Below are positions 45,766 to 55,308 of a DNA stretch of 64,000 bases, piece after piece. Origin of the DNA: JAFAXD01 sp963833605 (GTDB lineage Bacteria; Pseudomonadota; Alphaproteobacteria; Rhizobiales; Xanthobacteraceae); assembly GCA_963833605.1 (NCBI GenBank), contig CAWHYZ010000004.1, forward strand, positions 208,233 through 272,232, in the 5' to 3' direction. The position numbers and the translations under genes were made by a program. The notes under the pieces are model-generated. The model searched no databases. It saw only the letters and a list, made by a program, of their open reading frames with translations, and was not told the origin of the DNA. Position 1 is the stretch's first letter, and each line of letters opens with the position of its first letter.

Positions 45766-46719
45766 GTGTTCGCACTCAGCAAGTCGAGAAGTTCAGGCAG
45801 GCGCGGCTTTGAACGGCCGGCCGCGCTTGCATTGTGCGCCGTTCTGATTTTCGCGCACGGCACGGCGAACGCGCAGGACAAGGGTACCCTCAATCCCCAG
45901 CCGTTGCCGCCGCTCGCCAAGCCCGAAGGTCCCGGCACGCTGGCCAAGGAGCTGTTCGCCCGTATGGCGACGCCTTCGCCGGCACCGACGCACTCCATCG
46001 GGTTCTATTCCAAAGGCTGCCTCGCGGGCGCTGTCGCATTGCCCATCAACGGCGAGACCTGGCAAGTGATGCGCCTTTCGCGCAACCGTAATTGGGGCCA
46101 TCCAGACTTGGTGCAATTCCTCGAACAATTATCCGACAAGGCGACGACAACCGGTTGGCGCGGGCTTCTCCTTGGCGACATGTCACAACCGCGCGGCGGC
46201 CCGCTGCTCGCGGGACATGCCAGCCATCAAGTCGGTCTCGACGCCGATATCTGGCTCACCCCCATGCCCGAGCACGAGCTCACCGGGAAGAACGCGAAGA
46301 GATGATGGCGACGATGATCGTCGCCAAGAACCGCAAGGATATCGACCCGAAGGTGTGGACGCCGGCGCACGTGGCGCTGATCAGGGCCGCGGCTGAGGAC
46401 CCGCGCGTCAACCGCATATTTGTGAACACCGCCATCAAGAAGGCGCTCTGTCGCGATGCCGGTGACGATCGCACGTGGCTCGCAAGGTGCAGCCATGGCT
46501 GGGGCATGACTGGCACTTCCATATCCGTCTCAACTGCCCGTCCGATAGTCCGGAATGCGAGCCGCAGCCACCGCGTGCTGAGGGGGACGGCTGCCACGGC
46601 GGGGAGATGGATCGCTGGTCGCAAATGTCTTGCTGGACCCGACGCACTCGAAGCCGCGGCCGGGGCCCGAAATGTCCGCTCTGCCGGCGGCGTGTCGGCA
46701 AGTGCTGAACGGGCCGTAG
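45766..46719 (+). pseudogene. mepA: Penicillin-insensitive murein endopeptidase MepA, several frameshifts
   Basis: LAS-type metallopeptidase that cleaves D-Ala-mDAP peptidoglycan crosslinks. Frame one holds a signal peptide and the zinc-site region GGPLLAGHASHQVGLDADIWL. Near 46,300 the frame shifts to MATMIVAKNRKDIDPKVWTP and NTAIKKALC. Near 46,480 it shifts again to WLGHDWHFHIRLNCPSDSPE, containing the second zinc His, and finally to MSALPAACRQVLNGP ending at 46719. All catalytic residues survive across three frames, so either decay is very recent or the sequence contains errors. Confidence 0.82.
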
Positions 46720-46739
46720 CGCGATCTTTCTCATTCAAC

Positions 46740-46897
46740 ACGAGCGCGATCGCATTCTGAAGGGCGCCAGCGCCGGCGACCTGCCGGCGCGGGACCCGAC
46801 CAAGCTCGAACTGACGCTCAAACTGCAGACCGCCAGGCCGTTTGGGATCAAGTTCTCCGATAACTGGCTTGGAACAGCCGACGAGGTGATCGGGTAA
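46740..46897 (+). pseudogene. PF04392 binding-protein remnant (last 50 residues)
   Basis: Reads ERDRILKGASAGDLPARDPT, LELTLKLQTARPFGIKFSDN and LGTADEVIG with a stop, the C-terminal end of the family. It directly follows the broken mepA. No N-terminal part is present. Confidence 0.72.
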
Positions 46898-47168
46898 GTG
46901 GGGCGCGACCTCGCCGGACAATTCTCCCGGAACTCGCAGTAGGACCGAAAATGTCCCATCTTGGGCATGCGCGGCACTCAATGGCGGTTTGCAATTCCCG
47001 TCGTCTATAATGCGTCGCACAAGATAACCTCCGCGACGTATCCCTGATCCTACGGTCTGCCCATCGTTACAACCATCGCCGGAGATGCAGGCCGACAACG
47101 CAGGCTGATGATCCACCGGTGCTCTATTGAACCGCCGCGTGGTAACTCACTTCCATCGGGAGGGCGAG

Positions 47169-47760
47169 ATGATCGATTGCTACACTTGGACGACGGATAA
47201 CGGCTACAAGCCTCGGATGATGCTTGAGGAGACCGGGCTCGCGCACAAGATTGTCCCGGTCAATTTGCGCGAGAAGGCGCAGATGTCGCCGGACTTCATG
47301 AAAATCAGCCCGGGCCACAAAATCCCGGCGATCATCGATCATGACGGCCCCGGTGGGGCGACCGTGACACTCTGTAAATCAGGCGCGATCCTCAAATATC
47401 TCGCGGAGAAGTCCGGCAAGTTCTATCCGAGCGATCCGGTCGTCCGCGCCAAGGTGGATCAATGGCTGTTCTACGGCTCGGCAACCTTCACCACACTAGC
47501 GCAGCAGTTCGGCCACTGGGTTGTTCGTTCTCCGGAGAAAGTGCCGCCCGCGCAAAAGCACTATGATGCAAACCTGCGCGACATGCTGAGCATCCTCGAT
47601 CGGCATCTTGCCTCAAACGAATATTTTGGCGGTGCCTATTCCATTGCCGACATGACCATGTATTCGGACGTTCACCTTCACGGCGTGAAGGACATTGGTC
47701 TTAAGGATATCCCAATCGAGCTGGTCCCACGATCCATTCTTCACCTATTTGCGCAGCGAG
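47169..47760 (+). CDS. Glutathione S-transferase family protein, C terminus lost
   Basis: ATG 47169 has GGAGGG 5 nt upstream. The product begins MIDCYTWTTDNGYKPRMMLE, a thioredoxin-fold N domain of the YfcG/nu-type GST, with GHKIPAIIDHDG and LCKSGAILKYLAEKSGKFYP (the glutathione-binding SGAIL). The helical domain follows to YSIADMTMYSDVHLHGVKDI. After GLKD at about 47,706 similarity ends, and the frame runs on without sense to 47888 across the contig junction. An earlier in-frame GTG at 47127 is unlikely. Confidence 0.8.
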
Positions 47761-47848
47761 TATCGCGGCTATGGGCGGTCCCGCGCTGTTCGGTAGAGAC
47801 ATCCTTTACACCGGTTCCGGCAATAAGTGTAAAGGCTGACCCCCCAGT
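47706..47848. other. Probable junction between alphaproteobacterial and Chloroflexota-like DNA
   Basis: Left of here the genes are alphaproteobacterial. Right of here base composition drops, repeats change family, and genes match a Chloroflexota type. The GST gene loses its frame at about 47,706 and the dinB-like gene ends at 47,848, so the join lies between. No IS or att site is visible at the join. Confidence 0.6.
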
Positions 47849-48357
47849 TACCAATCACCTGCGTATTCGAGATTGTAAGGCTTTGTGATATTTTCTAGCC
47901 TCACGCGCCTGAGTTCCACCAATTGGCGGATGTGGAGATTGTCGTGCGCGACCCAACAGGCGAACATCTCTCCCGCGCTGATTGTGCGGTACTCAGTTGT
48001 ATAGGTTTTCTCCCAATCCGGGTTCAGTAATCCATTGAGCCATGCCAATGATCTTTCACGTTCGACAAAGAATTTTTCCTGCATCTCAGCGAAGTTCTGC
48101 TCGTTATAATTTCGTTGTGTTACCCAACCTTCGGGGTCAATCCTATGCCATTCTTCATTTTGGCGGTGAAGAATGAAATCGAGATGCTCTCGAAAATCTT
48201 CACGCTCCTCATCATATAAGTGACACACCACTTCGAGAATTGACCACAACTCCGCATTCGGTTTGAGGCGTGCTGCCTCTGGTGCGACGCCTGCCAATAA
48301 AGCACGGATCATCTCTGTGCTATTTTGAAGTTCCTGATAAAGAACCCTAAATTCCAT
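47848..48357 (-). CDS. DinB-like superfamily protein
   Basis: 169 residues forming a four-helix bundle. His residues spaced as in the DinB/YfiT metal site appear in EVVCHLYDEEREDF and WVAHDNLHIRQLVEL. Family members are metal-dependent thiol transferases or damage-induced proteins of uncertain activity. ATG 48357 follows a GAGG box. Codon usage and lower GC differ sharply from the genes to the left, marking the new genome segment. Confidence 0.85.
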   Translation of the reverse strand: MEFRVLYQELQNSTEMIRALLAGVAPEAARLKPNAELWSILEVVCHLYDEEREDFREHLDFILHRQNEEWHRIDPEGWVTQRNYNEQNFAEMQEKFFVERERSLAWLNGLLNPDWEKTYTTEYRTISAGEMFACWVAHDNLHIRQLVELRRVRLENITKPYNLEYAGDW

Positions 48358-48502
48358 GCTGCCTCTTTCTTTATTTGCATAGGATGGCACCGGGTGTACA
48401 CAACGCCGTGTTCTAGCGCTCGCTGATCACCGCTCCATTTCAGCAACCGCGCAGGTAGCGGATCGCGTCTTGCTCAGAGGATCGTTATTCCGAGCTTGCG
48501 TC

Positions 48503-49335
48503 CTAATACCGGTAGACTAACGTGCGTTCCATCGTGCGCAGCGTGGGGTTGACCTCCTGCACACGGTAAAGGGCGCGCCACCATAACGGGAATCGGGAAA
48601 ACGCGACCAGCTCGCTTGGTCTGTATTCCTTGATCAGCTCAAGCTTTGGCTCAAGCTGCTGGATGTCCTGGGGATCATCCAGGCCCCACTTGTAGGTTGC
48701 ACCCGTGCCCCCAACGTTCTTACCCGCTCTTTTCACAATCATCGAATTGCAGATATCGAAGATCATCTGACCGCCGGGGAAGTGAGCAACCACCGCATTG
48801 AGGAGCGCTTTCACTTCCGTTTCGTTCAGGTAGTGCAGCACCCCCTCGGCGATAAGCAGCCCGGGCTGGTCTCGTGGAACCTCGTCCAACCAGCGCAAAT
48901 CCTCCAGCGGCGCACCGATCAGGTGATAAGCGCCCCGATCGGGAAACAGCTGGCGGCGCAGGTCGATCACATCCGGGTAATCCACGTCGTACCACTGGAC
49001 GCTGGCAGGCGGATTGATCCGGAAAACTCGGCTGTCCATACCGCAACCTACCTGGAGGACGATTGCGTCCGGGTGATCTGCCAGAAAGCGGGTCGTCAGC
49101 AGATCGAAGGTCGCGGCACGCGTGGCAATGATGGTACATCCAATGTCTTTCCACATGCCCCACGAGCTCACTCCCTTGAGGGTCTTGCTCATGTCGTAGT
49201 CGATATGCCGCATGGCTTCTTCAGCCCAGGGATCGCGAAGATGGGATTCTTCCATTGGCTCTGGATAGCCCGACCGCTCAAGGTCATGAGCATCGTTTCT
49301 TTTTCTTTTGTAAATTGGATCTTATCCATTGTCAT
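48503..49335 (-). CDS. LCMT/TcmP-type SAM-dependent methyltransferase, N-terminal frameshift
   Basis: Main frame (49255 to 48503) shows HPDAIVLQVGCGMDSRVFRI (SAM site), WYDVDYPDVIDLRRQ and LLIAEGVLHYLNETEVKALL, as in leucine carboxyl methyltransferase-like O-methyltransferases of polyketide type. The first 30 residues (MTMDKIQFTKEKETMLMTL) are in another frame from ATG 49335, and one missing C in CCCATCTTCGC near 49,240 joins them as KNPILRDPWAEEAMRH. Probably one gene of about 276 residues. Substrate unknown. Confidence 0.82.
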
Positions 49336-49558
49336 GGGTCGCTCTCTGGCGTATCTTCTGCTTCGTGTCCTCTGCTTGTTTGATCTGCTCCATCTGTGCT
49401 CGTGCCGCTGGGTGTTATTCAAAGTATAGTTCAATTGTGCGCAAATTTCATAGGCTGATTAAGGACAGGCACAACCCCCAGCAGATTGCTGCTACAATTG
49501 ATATCGACGGTCCTCCGCATTGGGATTGAAGCTCGTCCAGCGGTCACGGAATTGTTGC

Positions 49559-50311
49559 ATGACGCTAAGCATTCGCAGTCTGGTTGCATTATTATGCCTG
49601 CTCGCTTCATGTTCGCGGGTAGTATTACCACATCTGCCACCTCCCGCCTCTCAGACGCCTGCTGCGGTTTCTGTACCCCCTCCGCTAGCCACGCTGACAA
49701 TCGCACCGCCATCTCCTACGCTTAGTGCGGACGAGTTGATCGCGATCCTGTATGCTTCTGACCCGGCACTGCCCCAATATGATCCCGAGTCAACCCCCTA
49801 TGCTGAATTCCCGAAGGTTTTGCAGCGCCTCTCTATGCCAGGGCCTGACTCTGCCTACGCCGCCTCCCATATCGCGCATGCAATCGCTTTCCCCCGCCTG
49901 GATTCAATTCTCGCCGCGCAGACCTTGCTGACCTTAGGTCCTGAGATTATCGCCACGACCCTCGATATACTGATCGATAATTTACACAGCCAAAAAGTCG
50001 ATACTCGCCTTTACTCGATTTTATTGATCGGCGCGGTGGGTGAGAGAGCTTCCTGTGCGGTCGGTGATATCGGCCCGCATCTCTGGGACGCCGATCCGTA
50101 TGTCCGCTACGCAGCCGCGTCTGCCATCCAAAGCATCCTTGGCAAAGACCTGCTACCCGGCACCGGGTTGGCTCCCCCCGATCTTCTCTCGGCTCGTTAT
50201 TTTATCGCGGATATCCCCGAGGGGACGTTCGTCGAAAAAGCCCGCATCTGGTGGCTAACAGAAGGTTCGTGGGTTAGCTGGCATCCGTCATACGGCATCT
50301 GCGATCCGTAA
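49559..50311 (+). CDS. Lipoprotein with HEAT-like repeats
   Basis: 250 residues with a lipobox LLASCS (Cys at about 18), a Pro/Ala-rich spacer, and a helical part with two or three HEAT-like units (FPRLDSILAAQTLLTLGPEI, LWDADPYVRYAAASAIQSIL). It ends with a Trp-rich stretch. Probably an extracellular scaffold or binding protein of a Chloroflexota-type cell. ATG 49559 is chosen because the signal peptide begins there. Confidence 0.68.
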   Translation: MTLSIRSLVALLCLLASCSRVVLPHLPPPASQTPAAVSVPPPLATLTIAPPSPTLSADELIAILYASDPALPQYDPESTPYAEFPKVLQRLSMPGPDSAYAASHIAHAIAFPRLDSILAAQTLLTLGPEIIATTLDILIDNLHSQKVDTRLYSILLIGAVGERASCAVGDIGPHLWDADPYVRYAAASAIQSILGKDLLPGTGLAPPDLLSARYFIADIPEGTFVEKARIWWLTEGSWVSWHPSYGICDP

Positions 50312-50405
50312 CCGCCGCCATAAAGTTTCCCAAATCCCTGCTCTAAATAAAAAAGTGGGATCTGCCAGGAGTCCTGTGCAGAACCCACTCATTCGCCTTC
50401 TCGCC

Positions 50406-51410
50406 TCACTTGATCGTCACGCTCAGCTTGTAATAAAGCGTGTTCCCCGAATTCGTTACATCCAGGAAGTAATCCTGCGTGCTGGGCAGCGTGCCCGAGA
50501 AGCTGGCTCCGCCGCTGTTTGCGCTCTTCAGGACGGTGCCGTCCATGCCGTAGATCGCCAGCTTGAGCCCGGTCGCGGGCGACAGTGCAACCTGCATGGT
50601 CTGGTCCTGGCTGGCGCTTAGCACGTAGTACTGGGTATGCCCCGCGGGCAGGTAGGTGTACACGCTGCCGGTGTACGAGCCGCTGGCGAAGCGGATTTGC
50701 TGCGGGACGATCACCTGCAGGGTGAAGTCGGTCGCAACATCGCCGGCTCTCACGGTGATAATATAATCCTCGCTGAGCGGCAGCTCGCCGCGGAAGGTCG
50801 ATCCTTCACCCATCCCACTGCGCAGCACTGTGCCATCCACGCCGTAAATGATGAGCTGCAGGCTGGCATTGCTGCTGGCGGGCACCGCATTAACTTCCAG
50901 GACCTGCCCCTTCCCGGCCCAGGCGATGTAATCCAGCGCCTGGTTGGCGTTCAGGTGCGACGTGAGTGTTTTCGAGGTGGCGCCTGAGCCGAACCTGATC
51001 CTCACGGGAATAAAGACATTGAGCGAATACGAGATCGCCTGGCTGCCGGCGGCAACCGTGATGTAGTAATAACCGCTGTAAGGCAGGTAGCCGCGAAAGC
51101 CCGTGCTGCCGCTGGTGCCCGGGACCGGGGTCAGCGCATGCCCGCTGCTGTTGGTCACCTTCAGGCTTGCCCCCTCGGGCGCCGATAGGGTCACGTCCAT
51201 CAGCTGGCTGATGCCACCATACAGCACGTAGCGCGCAGCTCCATTCGCTGCCAGGCTGCCGCTGGCTGTCGCCGAGGTCGCCCCGGTCGCGAAGCGGATG
51301 TGGATTGGGCTGGTCGCCGCCTGGGCGGCGGACGGAGCCCAGATAGTGCTGGTAATAATTATGCTGGATGCAACCAGCATTAATATGCGAAAACGATTGA
51401 GCCGTTTCAT
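50406..51410 (-). CDS. Secreted protein with three tandem PPC-like beta domains
   Basis: 334 residues: signal peptide (1-32, AAQAA), then three repeats of about 100 residues, each opening with (I/V)RF.(S/T)GA or RFASG and running through Y.LYGG/Y.AWAGKGQ/YYVLSASQDQ. Each then has a GVDGTVL or SSGHALT stretch, an F.G.LP...DY/YYITV and a closing Y.L.V strand. The layout resembles the bacterial pre-peptidase C-terminal domain. It could bind carbohydrate or shield a partner on the cell surface. No enzyme domain. Confidence 0.7.
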   Translation of the reverse strand: MKRLNRFRILMLVASSIIITSTIWAPSAAQAATSPIHIRFATGATSATASGSLAANGAARYVLYGGISQLMDVTLSAPEGASLKVTNSSGHALTPVPGTSGSTGFRGYLPYSGYYYITVAAGSQAISYSLNVFIPVRIRFGSGATSKTLTSHLNANQALDYIAWAGKGQVLEVNAVPASSNASLQLIIYGVDGTVLRSGMGEGSTFRGELPLSEDYIITVRAGDVATDFTLQVIVPQQIRFASGSYTGSVYTYLPAGHTQYYVLSASQDQTMQVALSPATGLKLAIYGMDGTVLKSANSGGASFSGTLPSTQDYFLDVTNSGNTLYYKLSVTIK

Positions 51411-51689
51411 AAGAATACCTCCTTCTGAGCCGTCTCAGGCACATTACGATCGTTAATTATATCTTCAGACGTTTAAGAATGAGATTAGTTCCCGATCTGG
51501 ATGCAGCTTTGAGCAGGTTGCTGGTCGCCGCAAACGGCCAATCCGCCGTATATGCAGCTCGAGCCAGCTGCCAGGGTTTTCATAAGAATGATTGACATCC
51601 AAAATAGGCCGGGTGTAATTGCGAACCAGGCGTACTTTGCCGGGGGAAACAATCTCATTTCTACCAGCGATGTGAAGAGATGAGATTGC

Positions 51690-51895
51690 TTGACGGTGAA
51701 CTACACCGTACGGTGAATTACACCGTCTCGACAGAACCGCCTCGCAAGGACAGTATTACCCCAATGTCCTTGCGAGGAGCGACGCTGGTTTTCAGCGTCA
51801 AGCGACAAAGCAATCTCCTCTCTGGATTATGACATTAGTGATGAGATTGTATGACGGTGAACTACACCGGACGGTAAACTACACCGCGGTAACTA
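51690..51895. repeat. Dispersed Chloroflexota-type repeat, two copies in a 676 bp gap
   Basis: GACGGTGAACTACACCGTA (about 51694) and GACGGTGAACTACACCGGA (51855) each follow a GATGAGATTG word, and CTTGCGAGGAGCGA lies between. A further copy is at 59956. The rest of 51411-52086 (upstream flanks of the PPC-repeat gene and of the beta-glucosidase gene) shows no gene. Confidence 0.65.
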
Positions 51896-52086
51896 CATCT
51901 AAGAACGCGCCTTCCCAGTGACAGGCATCGACCTTGAGAAAACCCTGACCCAGCTGCAACCCGGTCTGGCAGAAAATTCCCGGCCTCCATTACAATGATC
52001 AAGATTTTCCTTGGCTCTGGATTCAGGCTGGGGATAGTACTTCCAACGCTGAATTCAGCTCCACTATTAAAAATTAAGGAGGGACG

Positions 52087-53437
52087 ATGAGCTTTCGTGA
52101 ATTTCCACAGGGGTTTACCTGGGGTGCTGCCACCGCCGCCTACCAGATCGAAGGCGGCTGGGATGCCGACGGCAAAGGGGAGAGCATCTGGGACCGCTAC
52201 TCGCACCAGCCTTACAACATCGCCAATGCCGATACTGGCGACCTCGCTGCCGACCATTATCACCGCTGGCAAGCAGACATACGCCTCATGCAAGACCTGG
52301 GGCTTAAGAGCTACCGCTTTTCGATCTCCTGGGCCGCGCATCTTCCCCCAGGGGAAAGGCGCACCCAACCCTCTCGGCCTTGGATTCTACGACCGGCTGG
52401 TGGATGCGCTGCTGGCTGCCGGCATCCAACCCAATGCTACCCTCTACCATTGGGACTTGCCCCAGGCGCTCCAGGACCAGGGCGGCTGGCTCAACCGCGA
52501 CTGCACGGATTTGTTCGCCGCTTACGCCGAGCAGGTCTTCCGCCGCCTGGGCGACCGCGTAACGTACTGGTCGACCATCAACGAGCCTTGGGTCGCCGGT
52601 TTCGTGGGTTACGCCTTCGGCGCTCATGCTCCTGGGCTGGCAAATCTCTCCGACGCCTACCAGGCAATCCATCACCTTCTCCTGGCGCACGGCAAAACCG
52701 TCCAGGCATACCGGGCTGGGGGCTACCCCGGCAAGATCGGCATCGTGCTGAGCCTCGCCCACTACCAACCCGAAAGCTCCACCACCGCCGATATGGACGC
52801 CTGCCAGCGCGTCTATGACGAATCCGCGGCGCTCTTCGCCGGACCCCTCTTCAAAGGCAGCTACCCTTCTGCTCATTTTGAATGGCTCGGTCCCCACCGC
52901 CCGCGGGTCGCAGATGGCGACCTGCAGACCATTTCCGAGCCGTGCGATTACATGGGAGTCAACTACTACATGACCATGTCCGTCTCCCACGCACCCACCG
53001 GCGGCTACCTGAAGACCGCCATCAAACAGGTCTCCGCACCGGGCTGGGGACAGACCGATGTAGGCTGGGGGGTCAATCCTTCCGGGCTGACCGAAGTGCT
53101 GCTCGACCTATCGCGTACGTATGGGGCGGTGAACATCATGGTGACCGAGAACGGCACTGCCTTCCCTGAGCTGCCGGGCGAGGGGGGCTACGTCGCCGAC
53201 GCTGCCCGGGTGCGCTACCTGCGCGAGCATCTCCTGGCAGTCCACGACGCCATCCAGGCGGGCGCCCCGGTTACGGGCTACTACGTCTGGAGCCTGATGG
53301 ATAATTTTGAATGGTCGCAAGGCTACCGGCCTCGCTTCGGAATCGTGCGGGTGGATTACGGGACCCAGCAGCGCATCCCGAAGCAGAGCGCCGGCTGGTA
53401 TGCCGGGGTCATCGCTCGCAACGGACTAGAGGAGTGA
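52087..53437 (+). CDS. GH1 family beta-glucosidase/beta-glycosidase, one frameshift
   Basis: Retaining glycosidase, (beta/alpha)8 barrel of about 450 residues. It opens FPQGFTWGAATAAYQIEGGW; the frame breaks near 52,335 where TGGGCCGCGC has one G too many, and correction gives SWPRIFPQGKG, the family consensus. The rest (to 53437) holds the acid/base Glu in TINEPW and the nucleophile in VTENGT, plus YYVWSLMDNFEW. Acts on cellobiose or similar oligosaccharides in the cytosol, as it has no signal peptide. ATG 52087 follows an AGGAGGG box. Confidence 0.93.
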
Positions 53438-53460
53438 GTGATCATCGATAGGGGAAATAT

Positions 53461-53512
53461 CCGAAAACGAAGTGTAGGTGGCGCCAAAGCGCCACCTACA
53501 CTTCGTTTTCGG
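53461..53512. repeat. Perfect 24 bp palindrome, copy 1
   Basis: CCGAAAACGAAGTGTAGGTG (53461-53480) plus GCGC pairs exactly with the right arm ending CTTCGTTTTCGG at 53512, around a CAAA loop. A sister element with the same outer arms is at 59117-59170. Each lies just downstream of a + strand gene, so it may act as a terminator or transcript-end stabiliser. Confidence 0.85.
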
Positions 53513-53659
53513 AATTAATTCCCCCTTCCTGGTTAGGGGGTTAGGACTGAATTTTTTTAACAAACAGTGATTCACCCGAAAAGATCAATTTCAGGGTGAA
53601 TCATCGTTTTTGTGTGATTCGCACCAATTCAGACGACGAGCTCTGCTTGGGTCAATCCA

Positions 53660-53959
53660 TCAATGTTGTGACACCTGGAAGCAGGCGGTATCATATTGAG
53701 ATACTGAGTGCGGATTATTTGAATTCTGCGGCTGTTCGCCTGCATAAACTGTACCTGCATGACCATCTGGATTGAAAGCTGAACCAGGTGCGCTGGCGGC
53801 GTGACCAGGGGTCACACCTGCATCTTCACACGATTGGTTCGGTTGGCCAGTTCCGGGAGGGTTTGCTGCGAGCGCAGCGCTCAGGGGAATGAGCGCTACG
53901 AGGACGATCAAAACAACCAATAAAGTTGACTTTACGATCAAGTGTCTGGAAGCGAACAT
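53660..53959 (-). CDS. Small secreted protein, unknown function
   Basis: 99 residues with a signal peptide ending in SAALA (about residue 31). The mature part has the motifs NPPGTGQPNQSCEDAG, SAPGSAFNPDGHAG and SQYDTACFQVS, with one Cys near each end that could form a disulfide. Proteins of this pattern occur in Actinobacteria and Chloroflexota and are all hypothetical. ATG 53959 follows GGGAG. Confidence 0.7.
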   Translation of the reverse strand: MFASRHLIVKSTLLVVLIVLVALIPLSAALAANPPGTGQPNQSCEDAGVTPGHAASAPGSAFNPDGHAGTVYAGEQPQNSNNPHSVSQYDTACFQVSQH

Positions 53960-54150
53960 CTTAAACTCCCTATATGTCTCTATCCATCTAAAATTGATAC
54001 TGGAAGTCAAAATCCCTGGATGCTGAGTTGGTGCAATATGCCATAAATAAGGCATACACACAGGTGATACGTGCGAGGAGCAGAATTAGATTTATTTATT
54101 AGGAATTATTAACCGGAATAATAACGCAGGTCTCATTTCTTCGGAGTATG

Positions 54151-54260
54151 TGATTGGCCGAAAGTATCTTTACAATCCGAAATGTTTAATTCGGCCAATC
54201 ACTTGAGCAATTCGCCGTATGCTGACGTGGCGATAATAAAATTACTTTCGGCGAATTGCT
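54151..54260 (+). promoter_or_regulatory. Nested inverted repeats with alternative pairing, upstream of a membrane-protein gene
   Basis: Two perfect 12 bp stems follow each other: TGATTGGCCGAA (54151) with TTCGGCCAATCA (54190), and AGCAATTCGCCG (54206) with CGGCGAATTGCT (54249). In addition GCCGAAAGTA (54157) pairs perfectly with TACTTTCGGC (54243), so the first and last arms can pair instead. The next gene starts at 54326. Such mutually exclusive stems suggest attenuation or a double operator. The rest of 53960-54325 has no gene. Confidence 0.5.
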
Positions 54261-54325
54261 TAACCTGCTATACTTTGAAGGAAGATTGATGATGGAATAA
54301 GTTCCTGCTATAGGAGTTTCCTGAG

Positions 54326-55060
54326 ATGACCGCTGCTCCCCTTGATTCCACTGTGGCTGACTGGTACTGGCTCTACCTACTTGCCGGCATAGCTGCTCTG
54401 CTCAGCGTCGTCATCATCATTCTCGCGATCCCCGTCTACTTCGTTAACCCACCTCCCAATACCGTGCTCGGCTTCTTCAGCCTCTTCCAGAGCAACTCCC
54501 TTCCGCGGTCTGCTCGCCCTCGACCTGCTGCTCGTCATCGGCAATCTTCTGGGGATACCCGTCTTCCTCGCGTTGTACGTCGCCTTGCGCAAAGCCAGCC
54601 CTTCATTCATGGCGATCGCCCTGGCGTTGGGTCTGGTCGGCATCGCCACCTACTACGCCTCGAATACCTCGTTCAACATGCTTGCCCTCAGCCAACAATA
54701 CTCTGCAGCGACCAGCGAAGCACAGAAAGCCAGCGCTCCAGGCTGCCGGACAGGCGATGCTGGCGATCTATACAGGCACTGCCTTCCAGGTGAATTACAT
54801 TATCGGCGCTGTCGCCCTCATCATCGTATCAGTCGTCATGTTGCGCGGCGGCGTTTTCAGCAGAGCCACCGCCTACCTGGGCATCCTGGCGAATACGCTC
54901 GCCATGGGGCTGTACCTGCCTGCCATCGGCGTCTACGTCTCTATTTTTTCGGTGCTTTTCCTGGCAGTCTGGGAAATCCTGATCGGCTTACGCTTCTTCC
55001 AGCTCGCTATGCTTGCCGGGCAGGCGCCTGGCATTGCTACCAGCAGGACCTGCCCGGACC
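54326..55060 (+). CDS. DUF4386-like polytopic membrane protein, two frameshifts
   Basis: About 240 residues in three frames. Start TAAPLDSTVADWYWLYLLAG with helix one; then LGFFSLFQSNS. A shift near 54,505 (TCCCTTCCG, one T too many) leads to LLALDLLLVIGNLLGIPVFL and LYVALRKASPSFMAIALALG. Another shift near 54,735 leads to ALQAAGQAMLAIYTGTAFQV and the last helices to about 55,020. Hydrophobicity is continuous across both breaks, so one intact gene is likely. Confidence 0.65.
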
Positions 55061-55102
55061 TGCTTAAATTCAAGCACTTCCCTCGATCGATGAGTCTACC
55101 CG

Positions 55103-55297
55103 ATGATCATCTATATCTTCCAGGTCTCCGATTATCTCCACCCGCTCGGGCTCACCCCTTTCGGTGAGCTGCTGCTGTTCCTGGTTCTCATTATCGTCCT
55201 CGTCTGGCGCTTGGCGGTCTACGCCAGCCACCCCACCTTCGAAGCCCCCGCCCACCACGAGGAGCAGGACAATTCCGGATATCACGAGGTACAGTAA
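55103..55297 (+). CDS. Small single-pass membrane protein
   Basis: 64 residues, one strong helix (about 20-40, LLLFLVLIIVLVWRLAVY), with an acidic, His-containing tail (APAHHEEQDNSGYHEVQ). It follows the DUF4386-like gene closely on the same strand. No family recognised; coding status is moderate. Confidence 0.45.
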   Translation: MIIYIFQVSDYLHPLGLTPFGELLLFLVLIIVLVWRLAVYASHPTFEAPAHHEEQDNSGYHEVQ

Positions 55298-55308
55298 CGT
55301 ATCACCCT

